Shown here: piece after piece, positions 1 through 8,045 of the stretch
How positions within the stretch are numbered: the stretch's first letter is position 1
How the letters are laid out: every line of letters starts with the position of its first letter
Origin: Bradyrhizobium sp. CCBAU 53338
GTDB taxonomy: Bacteria > Pseudomonadota > Alphaproteobacteria > Rhizobiales > Xanthobacteraceae
Assembly: GCF_015291665.1 (NCBI RefSeq)
Contig: NZ_CP030048.1
Span: 4,216,001-4,280,000 of the forward strand
DNA: 64,000 nucleotides
Direction of reading: 5' to 3'
Notes under the pieces: generated by a model
Told to the model about the DNA's origin: nothing
Databases searched by the model: none
Seen by the model: only the letters and a program-made list of their open reading frames with translations
Position numbers and translations under genes: made by a program

Positions 1-980
1 TTCGGCCCGACCGGCGACTTGCCGGCGCCGCCGGGGATATCGATCACGTATTCCGGCTGACACAGCCCTGACACCCGCCCTCGCAACTGCCGCATCAAGT
101 CCTGGCCTTGCGCCAGCGTCGTGCGCAGATGCGCCGTCCCCGGCGCGAGATCGCCGTGATGAAGATAGTACGGCTTGATCCGGCACTCGACGAAGGCCCG
201 CATCAAATCCGACAGGGCGACGACATTGTCATTGACGCCGCGCAAAAGCACCGACTGGCTCACCATGGGAATGCCGGCGTCGACCAGCCGCGCGCAGGCG
301 GCGCGGGCCATGTTTGTCAGCTCCCGCGCATGGTTTGCATGAAGTGCAACCCAGGTGGTGGCACCCTCGACTTTCAGCGCAGCGACCATCTCGTCGGTGA
401 TACGCGCGGGCTCGGCCACGGGCACGCGGGTGTGAAGACGGATGATCTTGACGTGATCGATCGCAGCAAGATCGGCCATGATCTCGCTCATCCGACGCGG
501 CGACAGCATCAAGGGATCGCCGCCGGTCAAGATCACCTCCCAGATCTCGCTATGGGCGCGGATGTAGTCGATCGCGGCGCGGTAGGCGCTGTCCGACAGC
601 GCATTCTCCTTGCCGGGACCCACCATCTCGCGGCGGAAGCAGAAGCGACAATAGACCGCGCAGACGTGAACGAGCTTGAACAGGACACGATCGGGATAGC
701 GGTGCACGATCCCGGGAACCGGCGAATGCGGATTGTCGCCGATCGGATCGGCGCTCTCGCCGGGCTGCGTCTCCAGCTCCGCGGCGGTCGGAACGAACTG
801 CCGCGCGATGGGGTCGTCGGGATCCGAGGTGTCGATCAGTTCAACCAGCGCCGGCGTGATCGCGACGGCATAACGCGCCGCAACGCGTTCCAGCGCAGGC
901 AGCGCCGTGGCCGGCGCCAGGTCCGCGGCCACGAGATCGGCCGGCTCGCGCAATGTTCGCAAAGGACTGGTCTTCGTCAT
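1..980 (-). CDS. epmB: EF-P (R)-beta-lysine pathway radical SAM aminomutase, partial (C-terminus off the window)
   Basis: Lysine 2,3-aminomutase family protein, called EpmB because it is coupled to epmA and close to efp. EpmB converts (S)-alpha-lysine to (R)-beta-lysine, which EpmA then attaches to EF-P. The translation from the ATG at 978-980 gives the radical SAM cluster motif C-x3-C-x2-C at C107, C111 and C114 (CAVYCRFC), followed by the GGDPL segment typical of the family. The start ATG overlaps the epmA stop as ATGA (977-980), so the two are probably translationally coupled. About 326 residues are visible and the 3' end lies beyond base 1. A degradative lysine 2,3-aminomutase (KamA) is the alternative; the neighbours make EpmB more likely. 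Confidence 0.85.
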   Translation of the reverse strand, partial: MTKTSPLRTLREPADLVAADLAPATALPALERVAARYAVAITPALVELIDTSDPDDPIARQFVPTAAELETQPGESADPIGDNPHSPVPGIVHRYPDRVLFKLVHVCAVYCRFCFRREMVGPGKENALSDSAYRAAIDYIRAHSEIWEVILTGGDPLMLSPRRMSEIMADLAAIDHVKIIRLHTRVPVAEPARITDEMVAALKVEGATTWVALHANHARELTNMARAACARLVDAGIPMVSQSVLLRGVNDNVVALSDLMRAFVECRIKPYYLHHGDLAPGTAHLRTTLAQGQDLMRQLRGRVSGLCQPEYVIDIPGGAGKSPVGP

Positions 981-2029
981 CTCTCATCCGCAGGCGGTGT
1001 CCACACCACCTGATCAATCCGTGTTGCACCGCTTGCCAGCATCACCAGCCGATCAAAGCCGAGCGCGACACCGCTCGCCTCCGGCATCGCGGCGACGGCG
1101 GCCAGAAAGTCGTCATCGAGCGGATAGGCCTCACCGTAACGGCGCTGCTTCTCAACCATGGCCTCCGTGAAACGCTTGCGCTGTTCCGCGGCGTCGGTGA
1201 GCTCGCCAAAGCCGTTGGCGAGTTCGACACCGCAGGCATAGACCTCGAACCGCTCCGCAACCCGTGGGTCGTCCGTCTTCACCCGTGCCAGCGCCGCCTC
1301 TGGAGATGGGTATTCGAACAGAATGGTCAAACGCCCCTGCCCCAGATGCGGCTCGACATGCTCGACCAGGACCTTGCTGAAGATGTCCGACCAGGTGTCG
1401 TCCTCGGCCACGCGAACCCTGCCGGCGGCCGCCTGGGCGAGCGCGGCACGGTTACCCTCGTTGCCAGAGATTGTCGACAGCAGGTCGATCCCGGCGAACC
1501 GCTCAAAGGCGCCGGCAACCGTCAGCAGCTCCGGCTCGGCGAAGGGGTCGGCGGTCCGGCTCCGGAAGGCAAAGGTCCCGATTCCCGTCGCCTGTGCCGC
1601 GCTGGCGATGACGACCACCGTGTCGGCCATGATGGCGTCGTAGGGCGCGCCCGCCCGGTACCATTCCAGCATGGTGAATTCGGGCAGGTGCAGGTCGCCG
1701 CGTTCGCGGTCGCGGAACACCCGGGCGAACTCGAAAATCCGCTCCTCGCCGGCCGCCAGCAGCTTCTTGCAGGCGAATTCAGGCGAAGTCCGCATGTATC
1801 GGCTGGCCCGGCTGCCATCGGGCCGGACGATCTCGGTCCGGGGGGCGTGCAGATGGGTCTCATTGCCCGGGGAGACCTGGAGGATCGAGGTTTCGACCTC
1901 GACGAAGCCCTGCTCGGCGAAAAAGTCCCTGAGAGCCCCGGTGATGGCCCCCCTGGCCTGGAGGAATGGCCGCCGGTCGAGATGCCGCGATGGGCTCCAG
2001 AACGGCGAAATCGGCTTGTCCCCAGCCAT
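977..2029 (-). CDS. epmA: Elongation factor P--(R)-beta-lysine ligase
   Basis: EpmA (GenX/PoxA) is a class II lysyl-tRNA synthetase paralogue that activates beta-lysine and attaches it to the conserved lysine of EF-P. The 350-residue product has only the catalytic core and no N-terminal anticodon-binding domain, as expected for EpmA. Class II motif 2 is around residues 98-125 (FEFARVFRDRERGDLHLPEF) and motif 3 around 320-331 (GVALGFDRLVML). The open frame extends upstream to 2689, but that part lies antisense to efp, so the start is placed at the ATG 2027-2029. epmB follows with an ATGA overlap, and efp is divergent 162 bp away. Confidence 0.9.
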   Translation of the reverse strand: MAGDKPISPFWSPSRHLDRRPFLQARGAITGALRDFFAEQGFVEVETSILQVSPGNETHLHAPRTEIVRPDGSRASRYMRTSPEFACKKLLAAGEERIFEFARVFRDRERGDLHLPEFTMLEWYRAGAPYDAIMADTVVVIASAAQATGIGTFAFRSRTADPFAEPELLTVAGAFERFAGIDLLSTISGNEGNRAALAQAAAGRVRVAEDDTWSDIFSKVLVEHVEPHLGQGRLTILFEYPSPEAALARVKTDDPRVAERFEVYACGVELANGFGELTDAAEQRKRFTEAMVEKQRRYGEAYPLDDDFLAAVAAMPEASGVALGFDRLVMLASGATRIDQVVWTPPADER

Positions 2030-2191
2030 TAACCGACCGCCCTCTGAGCCAGCAAAGTGCTGGCATCCAACGGCAAAATCAGTATGTTGCGGCCCGAAAA
2101 GGGCGCCGAGGTCTGATTTGAGGCCCCAAGTCCCCCATCGATTTGACCACGTCCTGGCCTGTGCCGGGCCAAGCAAGCAGGAAATATAGCT

Positions 2192-2758
2192 TTGAGAGTC
2201 ATCGCCAGTTCTATTCGCAAGGGCAACGTGATCGAGCAAGACGGCAAGCTCTATGTCGTCGTGAGCGCCGAGAACATCCATCCCGGCAAAGGCACGCCGG
2301 TCAGTCAGATCGAAATGCGCCGAATCTCGGACGGGGTAAAGATCTCCGAGCGCTACAAGACCACCGACCAGGTCGAAAAGGCCACGATCGAAGAGCGCAA
2401 CTACACCTTCCTGTATGAAGATGGCGACGGCTTCCACTTCATGAACCCCGAGACCTACGACCAGGTCCAGGTCCCCAAGGACGTCGTCGGCGATGCCGCC
2501 GCCTATCTTCAGCCAGACATGACCGTCAAGCTGTCGACCCACGACGTCAACGTGGTCTCGCTCGCGCTGCCGCAGCGCGTGACGCTGGAAGTGGTCGAGA
2601 CCGAGCCGGTGACCAAGGGCCAGACGGCTTCCTCGTCCTACAAGCCCGCAGTGCTGTCCAACGGCATCCGCACCACCGTGCCGCCGCACATTTCGGTCGG
2701 CACCCGTATCGTGGTGATGACCGAAGACGGGTCCTACTCCGAGCGCGCCAAGGACTAA
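2192..2758 (+). CDS. efp: Translation elongation factor P
   Basis: EF-P relieves ribosome stalling at polyproline stretches. The 188-residue product has the usual length and the three-domain layout: KOW-like N-terminal domain, OB domain, and a C-terminal OB domain ending around [19 protein letters not shown]. The modification loop reads HPGKG with the target lysine at K33, compatible with the lysyl-type modification made by the adjacent epmA-epmB. The start codon is TTG (2192-2194), since no in-frame ATG or GTG would give the conserved MRVIASS N-terminus; AGGAAA lies about 8 nt upstream. It is divergent from epmA. Confidence 0.95.
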   Translation: MRVIASSIRKGNVIEQDGKLYVVVSAENIHPGKGTPVSQIEMRRISDGVKISERYKTTDQVEKATIEERNYTFLYEDGDGFHFMNPETYDQVQVPKDVVGDAAAYLQPDMTVKLSTHDVNVVSLALPQRVTLEVVETEPVTKGQTASSSYKPAVLSNGIRTTVPPHISVGTRIVVMTEDGSYSERAKD

Positions 2759-2797
2759 GCGAGGGATCAGGGACAGGTGCCGCCGGGGGGCGAGACA

Positions 2798-4399
2798 GTG
2801 GTTGGGAAGAGTTTCCGCTTCGTCTCGCTGCTTCTGGCGTCGCTTTCGCTCCTCACCACCACGCCTCTCGCTGCGGATGAAATCCGCAGCCCGTCCCTCA
2901 CGGCCCTGCGCGTCGATTGGCGCGCGGCGCTCGACCAGCTCCGCTCCGAGATCAACAGCCGCCCGCTGGTCGCGGGCGATTTCATCTTCGTGCCACGCCG
3001 TTCGGTGCCGCCGTTCGATCCGCGCGCGATGCCTGCGCTGGTACAGCTCAACGCCGTCTCCTCGCAGTTCTTCACCGGCATCGCCCGCAGCTCAGTTCCC
3101 GTGCTGCTGCCGTTCGACGCCGCGGCCTATCTCGAGGCGCAACGCAGCGGTGCACCGGCCACGCTCGCGCCATCGCGCTACCAGGCCGATTTCAATCCCG
3201 TCGACATGTTCGACGCTGGCCCCGCCGGCTACAGCGCGAGCTTTTCGCTCGAGCCCGGCGCCGGTGACGGCATGCCGACACGCGTCTTTACGAAGCCCGT
3301 CGAGATTCAGATCACGGGATCGGCGCTCGTCTACGACATTGCCGATCCCTCGGGCGGCAAGGGCGAGCCGGTCAAGGCGCTTGCGGCCATCTACCCGGAT
3401 CTGCGCAAGTTCATCCGCGAAGGCTACGTGCGTTACGCCTTCACGCGCTTCGGCGTCGCCTATGTGGTGTCGATCCAGTGCCTCGACAGCGTCGCAAAAC
3501 CGCGGCGGCTCGCCTGCAAGGAGGCGTATCCCGTTGCCGAACGCTTCCTGAAGGCGCTGCGCGTCGCAGGCGGCCAGCGCCTGCGGCCGCTGATGGATAT
3601 TGCATCCTACGTGACCGATCGCCCCGCCGCGCGTTCGGCAGATTTCAGCTACCGGCCGAGCGGCGACATCATCCCGAACACCGGCTATCGCAAACAGGGC
3701 GGCCATCCCGATGCGATGGCCTATGCACAGATCCGCTTTCCGCTCGAGAAGGCGCCGGCCTTCGTGCACTCGCAATCCTACGCGAAGCGCGACAAGGATG
3801 ACGGCCCGACCGCCTATCCCTGGCGCGACAATTTCTGTGAGTCCCGCAGCTTCGAGGTCTGGCAGTGCGGCGGCGGCTACGGCCACCAGGGTGAGGACAT
3901 CCGCGCTGCGGACTGTCCTTCGCCCGGCGATGCCCGCGAGCCCTGCGATCCCAAGCAGCGTGGTGTCGTTGCCGTGCGCGACGCAATTGTGATCCGGGCC
4001 GCCAAGGATCAGGCCGCGACGCTCGAGGTCAACAGCCGCACCGAGCACATCCGCTTTCGCTATATGCACATGAATCCGCAGGCGTTGAACGCCGACGGGA
4101 TCCTCAATGGCCGCATCGTCACTGAGGGCGAGAAGATCGGCGTGATCTCGAACTACCTTGACCATCCCGCGGGTACGTCGATGCACCTGCATTTCGACGT
4201 CCAGGTGTTCACCCGCGACGGCTGGATCTGGGTCAGCCCTTACGCCACGCTGGTCTCGGCCTATGAGCGCCTGATCCGTGCTCGCGGGCACGAGATCGGC
4301 ACGGAGATCGCAGGCACCCCGCAACCGGTCGCGCATGCGCTGCCCGAAGATGTGGTCAAGCCGGATCTGCGCGAGGGATCGAGCAGCGAAGAGAACTGA
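2798..4399 (+). CDS. M23/LytM-fold peptidase-like exported protein
   Basis: Probable periplasmic protein with a C-terminal peptidase M23 (LytM) domain, likely acting on or near peptidoglycan. The N-terminus has a hydrophobic signal segment ending near TPLAADE. The last third contains HQGED, which fits the H-x3-D metal motif, and HLHF, which fits the H-x-H motif, so zinc ligands appear present. The first ~330 residues match no domain I recognise. Two GTG starts are possible: 2777 (preceded by AGGGAC) and 2798 (preceded by GGGGGG); 2798 puts the signal peptide nearer the start. It follows efp by about 40 bp and may be co-transcribed. Confidence 0.7.
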   Translation: MVGKSFRFVSLLLASLSLLTTTPLAADEIRSPSLTALRVDWRAALDQLRSEINSRPLVAGDFIFVPRRSVPPFDPRAMPALVQLNAVSSQFFTGIARSSVPVLLPFDAAAYLEAQRSGAPATLAPSRYQADFNPVDMFDAGPAGYSASFSLEPGAGDGMPTRVFTKPVEIQITGSALVYDIADPSGGKGEPVKALAAIYPDLRKFIREGYVRYAFTRFGVAYVVSIQCLDSVAKPRRLACKEAYPVAERFLKALRVAGGQRLRPLMDIASYVTDRPAARSADFSYRPSGDIIPNTGYRKQGGHPDAMAYAQIRFPLEKAPAFVHSQSYAKRDKDDGPTAYPWRDNFCESRSFEVWQCGGGYGHQGEDIRAADCPSPGDAREPCDPKQRGVVAVRDAIVIRAAKDQAATLEVNSRTEHIRFRYMHMNPQALNADGILNGRIVTEGEKIGVISNYLDHPAGTSMHLHFDVQVFTRDGWIWVSPYATLVSAYERLIRARGHEIGTEIAGTPQPVAHALPEDVVKPDLREGSSSEEN

Positions 4400-4428
4400 A
4401 GCGGCATTGCTCAAAGCTGACCCGCTCG

Positions 4429-4464
4429 CGTATCCCGGATGAGCGAAGCGACATTCGGGATACG
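4429..4464. repeat. REP-like palindrome between convergent genes
   Basis: The arms CGTATCCCG (4429-4437) and CGGGATACG (4456-4464) are perfect inverted repeats around an 18-bp core (GATGAGCGAAGCGACATT). The element sits between the 3' ends of the M23 protein gene (+) and the cupin gene (-). It resembles other GC-rich palindromes in this window and could act as a bidirectional terminator or mRNA stabiliser. Confidence 0.55.
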
Positions 4465-4473
4465 ATTGGCCAG

Positions 4474-4971
4474 TCACTCCAGATAGGTCGTGAGCTGCGC
4501 GCCCTCATCAGCCACGAACACCGCGATCAATTCGGCCGGCTCGGTGGTGCTGGCATTGGCCGAGACCAGATGCGTGGCGCCCGGCGGCTCGAAGAAGGAC
4601 TGACCGACACCGAACGTCTCAATCGGACCACCGGCGAGCTGGGAGCGGATCTCGCCCTTGGTGATGTAAGCGGTCACCGAGCCGGCATGCCGATGCGGCC
4701 GCGAAAACCCGCCCGGGCCATAGAACACGCGCACGATGGTGACGCGCTTTCCCGGAACGTTGGGCAAAGCGTAGGAACCGACCGGCTCGACCTTGTCGAG
4801 CGGCGAACTCTCCGCGGCCGTGGCGCAGAGTGGCGCGAATGCGCCCGATACGGTGTCCATAGTGACCGGCAGCACCGTGCCGATCGCAAACGCGCAAGCC
4901 AGCCCGCCGATGACGGCGAGCGCCATCGAACGCGATTGACGTGAAGCAGGCGCCAAACCCATGGCGATCAT
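4474..4971 (-). CDS. Cupin-domain protein with N-terminal membrane/signal segment
   Basis: Small (165 aa) cupin protein, probably anchored or exported. A hydrophobic stretch (ALAVIGGLACAFAIGTVLPV) lies near the N-terminus. A single cupin barrel follows, with GGFSRPHRH and a later GQSFFEPPGATH strand, supplying His residues suitable for a metal site. The ATG at 4969-4971 is chosen because GGGGAAGG lies just upstream; an upstream ATG at 5007 would overlap the preceding gene by 20 bp. It follows the AhpD-like gene by 16 bp, so the two probably form an operon under the divergent MarR regulator. The substrate is unknown. Confidence 0.75.
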   Translation of the reverse strand: MIAMGLAPASRQSRSMALAVIGGLACAFAIGTVLPVTMDTVSGAFAPLCATAAESSPLDKVEPVGSYALPNVPGKRVTIVRVFYGPGGFSRPHRHAGSVTAYITKGEIRSQLAGGPIETFGVGQSFFEPPGATHLVSANASTTEPAELIAVFVADEGAQLTTYLE

Positions 4972-4987
4972 GGCCTTCCCCTTGTTG

Positions 4988-5470
4988 CTATCGAGATGCC
5001 GACGCATTCGCCGTCACCTGGCGCTTCGGCGGCGTCCAGCGAAAGGCGGCCCCAAAACGGTTCCAGACGTTGATCGAGGCGATCGCCGACGTCAGGTACA
5101 TCAGCTCGGTCTCGGAGAATTCGCGCTGCACTTCGGCATAAACCTCCTCGCCAAAACCATCGGGCAGCAAGGTCAATGCCTCGGCCCAAGCCAGCGCCGC
5201 ACGCTCGCGCGATGAGAAAATCGGCGCCTCTCGCCAGACTGCAACCAAATGCAGCTTGTCGGCGGGCACACCGAGCCGCTCCGAGAGAAGCACATGATGC
5301 TGAACGCAGAAGGCGCAAGCGTTGATCTGCGAGGCACGCAGCTTGACCAGCTCGAGCAGCTGCTTGTCGAGCCCGGCCTTGGCCGCGACCTGTCCAAGCG
5401 CCAGTACCAGATCATACGCATCGGGCGCGATCCGCTTGAAATCCTCGTATTCGCTGCGGGGGTGTGACAT
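4988..5470 (-). CDS. AhpD-like carboxymuconolactone decarboxylase family protein
   Basis: Protein of 160 residues with the AhpD/CMD core. The redox motif is C52-x2-C55 followed by H59 (ACAFCVQHH), the pattern of AhpD-type peroxidase partners rather than of true carboxymuconolactone decarboxylases, which lack the cysteine pair. A role in peroxide or disulfide reduction is inferred from family knowledge only. It is the first gene of a two-gene unit with the cupin gene and is divergent from the marR-type gene. Two palindromes in the 57-bp gap probably control both directions. Confidence 0.8.
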   Translation of the reverse strand: MSHPRSEYEDFKRIAPDAYDLVLALGQVAAKAGLDKQLLELVKLRASQINACAFCVQHHVLLSERLGVPADKLHLVAVWREAPIFSSRERAALAWAEALTLLPDGFGEEVYAEVQREFSETELMYLTSAIASINVWNRFGAAFRWTPPKRQVTANASASR

Positions 5471-5490
5471 TGCCGTTCACCTCGTGCTAT

Positions 5491-5525
5491 TGTAAGGCCA
5501 CTTACATCTTATAAGAGTCCTTATA
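5491..5525. promoter_or_regulatory. Tandem palindromic operators, probably for the MarR regulator
   Basis: Two perfect 6-4-6 inverted repeats lie between the divergent genes: TGTAAG-GCCA-CTTACA (5491-5506) and TATAAG-AGTC-CTTATA (5510-5525). They share an AAG-N4-CTT core, and their centres are 19 bp apart. The second ends 2 bp before the marR ATG (5528), so binding would block that gene directly. The arrangement suggests autoregulation and co-repression of the AhpD/cupin pair. Confidence 0.65.
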
Positions 5526-5527
5526 TT

Positions 5528-6052
5528 ATGCGCAAGCCGACCGGCATCACGAAATCGAAACCGGAGCAGAGGGCGTTCAGGGGGGAGGTTGCGACACGTG
5601 TACCCGCCCCCGGCGAAGGCAAGCGCGGCGAGCAAGGCTATCTCGGCTATCTCCTGCGCCAGGCCCACGCCGCCGTCCGGCTGAAGATGGAACGCACGCT
5701 CGCCGATCTCGGCGTGACCTCGCCGCAATTCGCCGTGCTGACCATGCTGAACGCCTATCCGGGATTGTCAGGTGCCGACGTCGCCCGCCTCACCTTCCTG
5801 ACGCCGCAGACCGTCGGCGTGATCATCCGCAACCTCGATCGCGACGGCGCGATCGTGATGACGCCGCATCCCGTTCACGGCCGCATCCAGCAATGGACGC
5901 TGACGCCGCGCGGATCGACACTGCTGAAAGCTTGCAGGGAACGCGTGATCGACCTGGAGACGCGTCTGGTGACAAGACTCGACGGCAAGGCCGAAGCTAC
6001 TGTCCGACGCTGGCTTGCCGGCATCGCAACAGATCTGCAGGACGGGGCCTAG
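5528..6052 (+). CDS. MarR family transcriptional regulator
   Basis: Winged-helix MarR-type repressor of 174 aa. A non-conserved N-terminal tail of about 35 residues precedes the MarR core. The recognition region is LSGADVARLTFLTPQTVGVIIRNLDRDGAI, and the wing is MTPHPVHGRIQQWTLTPRG. The family usually binds small phenolic ligands or senses oxidants; the divergent AhpD-like gene makes an oxidant or electrophile signal plausible. Tandem palindromes immediately upstream are the likely operator. The long N-terminal tail could mean a later start, but no better Shine-Dalgarno-led ATG is evident. Confidence 0.85.
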   Translation: MRKPTGITKSKPEQRAFRGEVATRVPAPGEGKRGEQGYLGYLLRQAHAAVRLKMERTLADLGVTSPQFAVLTMLNAYPGLSGADVARLTFLTPQTVGVIIRNLDRDGAIVMTPHPVHGRIQQWTLTPRGSTLLKACRERVIDLETRLVTRLDGKAEATVRRWLAGIATDLQDGA

Positions 6053-6110
6053 TCGCCTCCTCCATCGCCACCGGCAGAGAGGCCTCAAGTTGAGATTCTT
6101 GTTAGCTGCC

Positions 6111-6362
6111 CTATCCGCCCTTCAACGCTCTTTTAACTTCACCGTCCGGCCAAGTCTCGCCGGCCGCAATGACACGGACGCGGCTGCGGTCCGTGCCATT
6201 GACCAGCACATGCGAACTCATCCGGTCGCCGCTCGGCTCCAGATGCAAATCCGTTTCAGGTTTCCAGCTCAGCGTCGATGCGAGATCGCCGGGGAAAATC
6301 CGCCAGCACGATCCGTCGTCGAGTTCGACGACATGGCTTTCCGCATGCGCGCGTATCTTCAT
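6111..6362 (-). CDS. Hypothetical protein, 83 aa
   Basis: Short unrecognised protein starting at the ATG 6360-6362, which is preceded by GGGGTAG at good spacing. The frame stays open upstream to 6422, but that extension runs through a hairpin terminator (6388-6412), so the shorter form is preferred. The product is charged, with no signal peptide or membrane segment, and has an ELDDGSCWRIFPGD core. It lies downstream of the small exported protein gene on the same strand. Function unknown. Confidence 0.5.
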   Translation of the reverse strand: MKIRAHAESHVVELDDGSCWRIFPGDLASTLSWKPETDLHLEPSGDRMSSHVLVNGTDRSRVRVIAAGETWPDGEVKRALKGG

Positions 6363-6387
6363 TCTACCCCGAAATCTTGCTGAAGAC

Positions 6388-6412
6388 AGGCCCCGGCGAT
6401 CAGCCGGGGCCT
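6388..6412 (-). terminator. GC-rich hairpin terminator
   Basis: Perfect 10-bp stem AGGCCCCGGC / GCCGGGGCCT with a 5-nt loop, followed on the minus strand by a short pyrimidine run (GTCTTC). It sits just after the stop of the small exported protein gene at 6419. The T-tract is weak. Confidence 0.6.
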
Positions 6413-6418
6413 GCTCCG

Positions 6419-6673
6419 TCAATCGTTGTCGTGATGAATCACGGTCTTGCTGCGGTTGCCGAATCCATCTTCCTTCTTGATGACCGTTGTCCGGTCGGCG
6501 GGCGCACGCTCCTTGATGACCGTGGTCCGATCGCGATCGCGGTCACGATACTCATGGGACTCGCCGACAGTCACGCCGGCGCCGACCGGACCGACGTGAA
6601 CACCGACCTCATCCGCGAAAGCGGGGGCCGCAATAGCAGTGACCATGGCAGCCGCAAGCAGATATTTCTTCAT
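6419..6673 (-). CDS. Small exported protein, hypothetical, 84 aa
   Basis: Start ATG at 6671-6673 with a strong AGGAGGAC ribosome site. The product has a clear signal peptide (MKKYLLAAAMVTAIAAPAFA) followed by a short mature part rich in Val/Gly and then Arg/Asp/Lys, including two similar RTTVIK segments. Probably periplasmic. I do not recognise a domain. It is divergent from the lytic transglycosylase gene. Confidence 0.7.
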   Translation of the reverse strand: MKKYLLAAAMVTAIAAPAFADEVGVHVGPVGAGVTVGESHEYRDRDRDRTTVIKERAPADRTTVIKKEDGFGNRSKTVIHHDND

Positions 6674-6806
6674 ATTGTCCTCCTCGATGTTGTGCGGAGA
6701 GAATGCGGACATGCGACACTTTGTTCCGGACGGAACGTAGGACTGGGGAGTCGCTCATATTCCAGGAACCGCCCCACATGTGCAGGATTCCGGCTACAAT
6801 GCCGCG

Positions 6807-8039
6807 ATGAAACAAGCTGATTCCTCGGCCAATCGCGTCACCCGCCGCGCCCTGCTTCGATCCACGATTGGCGCAAGCGCGCTGCTCGCAGCCCCGACGT
6901 TCGCCCTCGCATCGCCTCCCGGCTTCGATGAATGGCGCGAAGGCTTTCGTGCGCGCGCAATGGCCAAGGGCATTTCAGCTGCGACCTGGCAACGCGCGAT
7001 GGCGCGGGTCGAACCCGACATGAGCGTATTCAAGCAAATGCGCAACCAGCCCGAATTCCATGAACAGCTCTGGCAATACGTCAACCGCCGCGTTTCCGAC
7101 TGGCGCATCATCAACGGCAAGATCGCGCTGAAGAACAACCAAGCGCTGTTTGCGCGTATCGAGCGCGATTTCGGTGTCGAGCGCGGCACGCTGCTAGCGC
7201 TGTGGGGCGTGGAATCCGCCTACGGCGATCCCCTGGTGCAGCAGAATCACATGACGCCGGTGTTCCCGTCGCTCGCCGCGCTCGCTTGGAACGAACCGCG
7301 ACGCAAGGCATATTGGGAGGCCGAACTGCTCAATGCGCTACGCATCGTCGACAAGGGCTGGAGCACGCCCGAGGAGATGCGCGGCTCATGGGCCGGCGCG
7401 ATGGGGAATTCGCAATGGATGCCGGAGGTGTGGCTCAATGTCGGCATCGACTACGACGGCGACGGCAAGGTCTCGCCGTTCGGCAAGCCCGACGACGCGC
7501 TGGGGTCGACGGCAAAATATCTCGTCAATCGCGGCAAATGGCGCCGGGGCGAGCACTGGGGCTACGAGGTGCGCTCTCCCAGTGAAATGAGCGGCAGCCG
7601 GACCTATGCGGCCTGGCAGGCCGCTGGCATCACCCGCGCCGACGGCCAGCCGTTCCCGCAGCCCAACGCATCTGCGCGGATGTGGACGCCGGTCGCGGGC
7701 GGGCCGACCTTCCTGCTTGGACCGAATTTCTATTCGGTGAAGAGCTACAATCCCTCCATGAACTACGCACTCGCAATCTGCCATCTCGGCGATCGCTGCC
7801 TTGGCGCTCCGCCCTTCATCCAGCCCTTCCCCGGCTCCGAGCGCATCCTGACGCTCGCCGAGGTGCAGGAAATGCAGACGCGACTGACCAAAGCCGGCTT
7901 TGATACCGGCGGCACTGATGGCCGCGTCGGCAACGACACGATGAAGGCGATCAAGGATTTTCAGCAGCGCGCCGGGATCGCGCCTGCCGATGGATATGGC
8001 GGGCTGAAGGTGCTGGCGAAACTACGGCAGGGATCTTAA
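6807..8039 (+). CDS. Lytic murein transglycosylase (MltB family) with peptidoglycan-binding domain
   Basis: Exported 410-residue enzyme that cleaves the MurNAc-GlcNAc bond with 1,6-anhydro ring formation. The N-terminus (VTRRALLRSTIGASALLAAPTF) is a signal with paired arginines, possibly Tat-type. The MltB/SLT-type catalytic glutamate is E136 in ALWGVESAYG. GSWAGAMGNSQWMP is the conserved substrate-groove segment. The C-terminal ~60 residues form a PG_binding_1 domain (MQTRLTKAGFDTGGTDGRVGNDTMKAIKDFQ). The start is taken at the ATG 6807; an in-frame ATG at 6780 would add nine residues ahead of the signal. Confidence 0.88.
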   Translation: MKQADSSANRVTRRALLRSTIGASALLAAPTFALASPPGFDEWREGFRARAMAKGISAATWQRAMARVEPDMSVFKQMRNQPEFHEQLWQYVNRRVSDWRIINGKIALKNNQALFARIERDFGVERGTLLALWGVESAYGDPLVQQNHMTPVFPSLAALAWNEPRRKAYWEAELLNALRIVDKGWSTPEEMRGSWAGAMGNSQWMPEVWLNVGIDYDGDGKVSPFGKPDDALGSTAKYLVNRGKWRRGEHWGYEVRSPSEMSGSRTYAAWQAAGITRADGQPFPQPNASARMWTPVAGGPTFLLGPNFYSVKSYNPSMNYALAICHLGDRCLGAPPFIQPFPGSERILTLAEVQEMQTRLTKAGFDTGGTDGRVGNDTMKAIKDFQQRAGIAPADGYGGLKVLAKLRQGS

Positions 8040-8045
8040 GCAGCC

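Noticed and set aside
6363..6422. In-frame extension of the 83-aa hypothetical protein
   Set aside because: It would be encoded by a perfect terminator hairpin; the ATG at 6362 has its own ribosome site.
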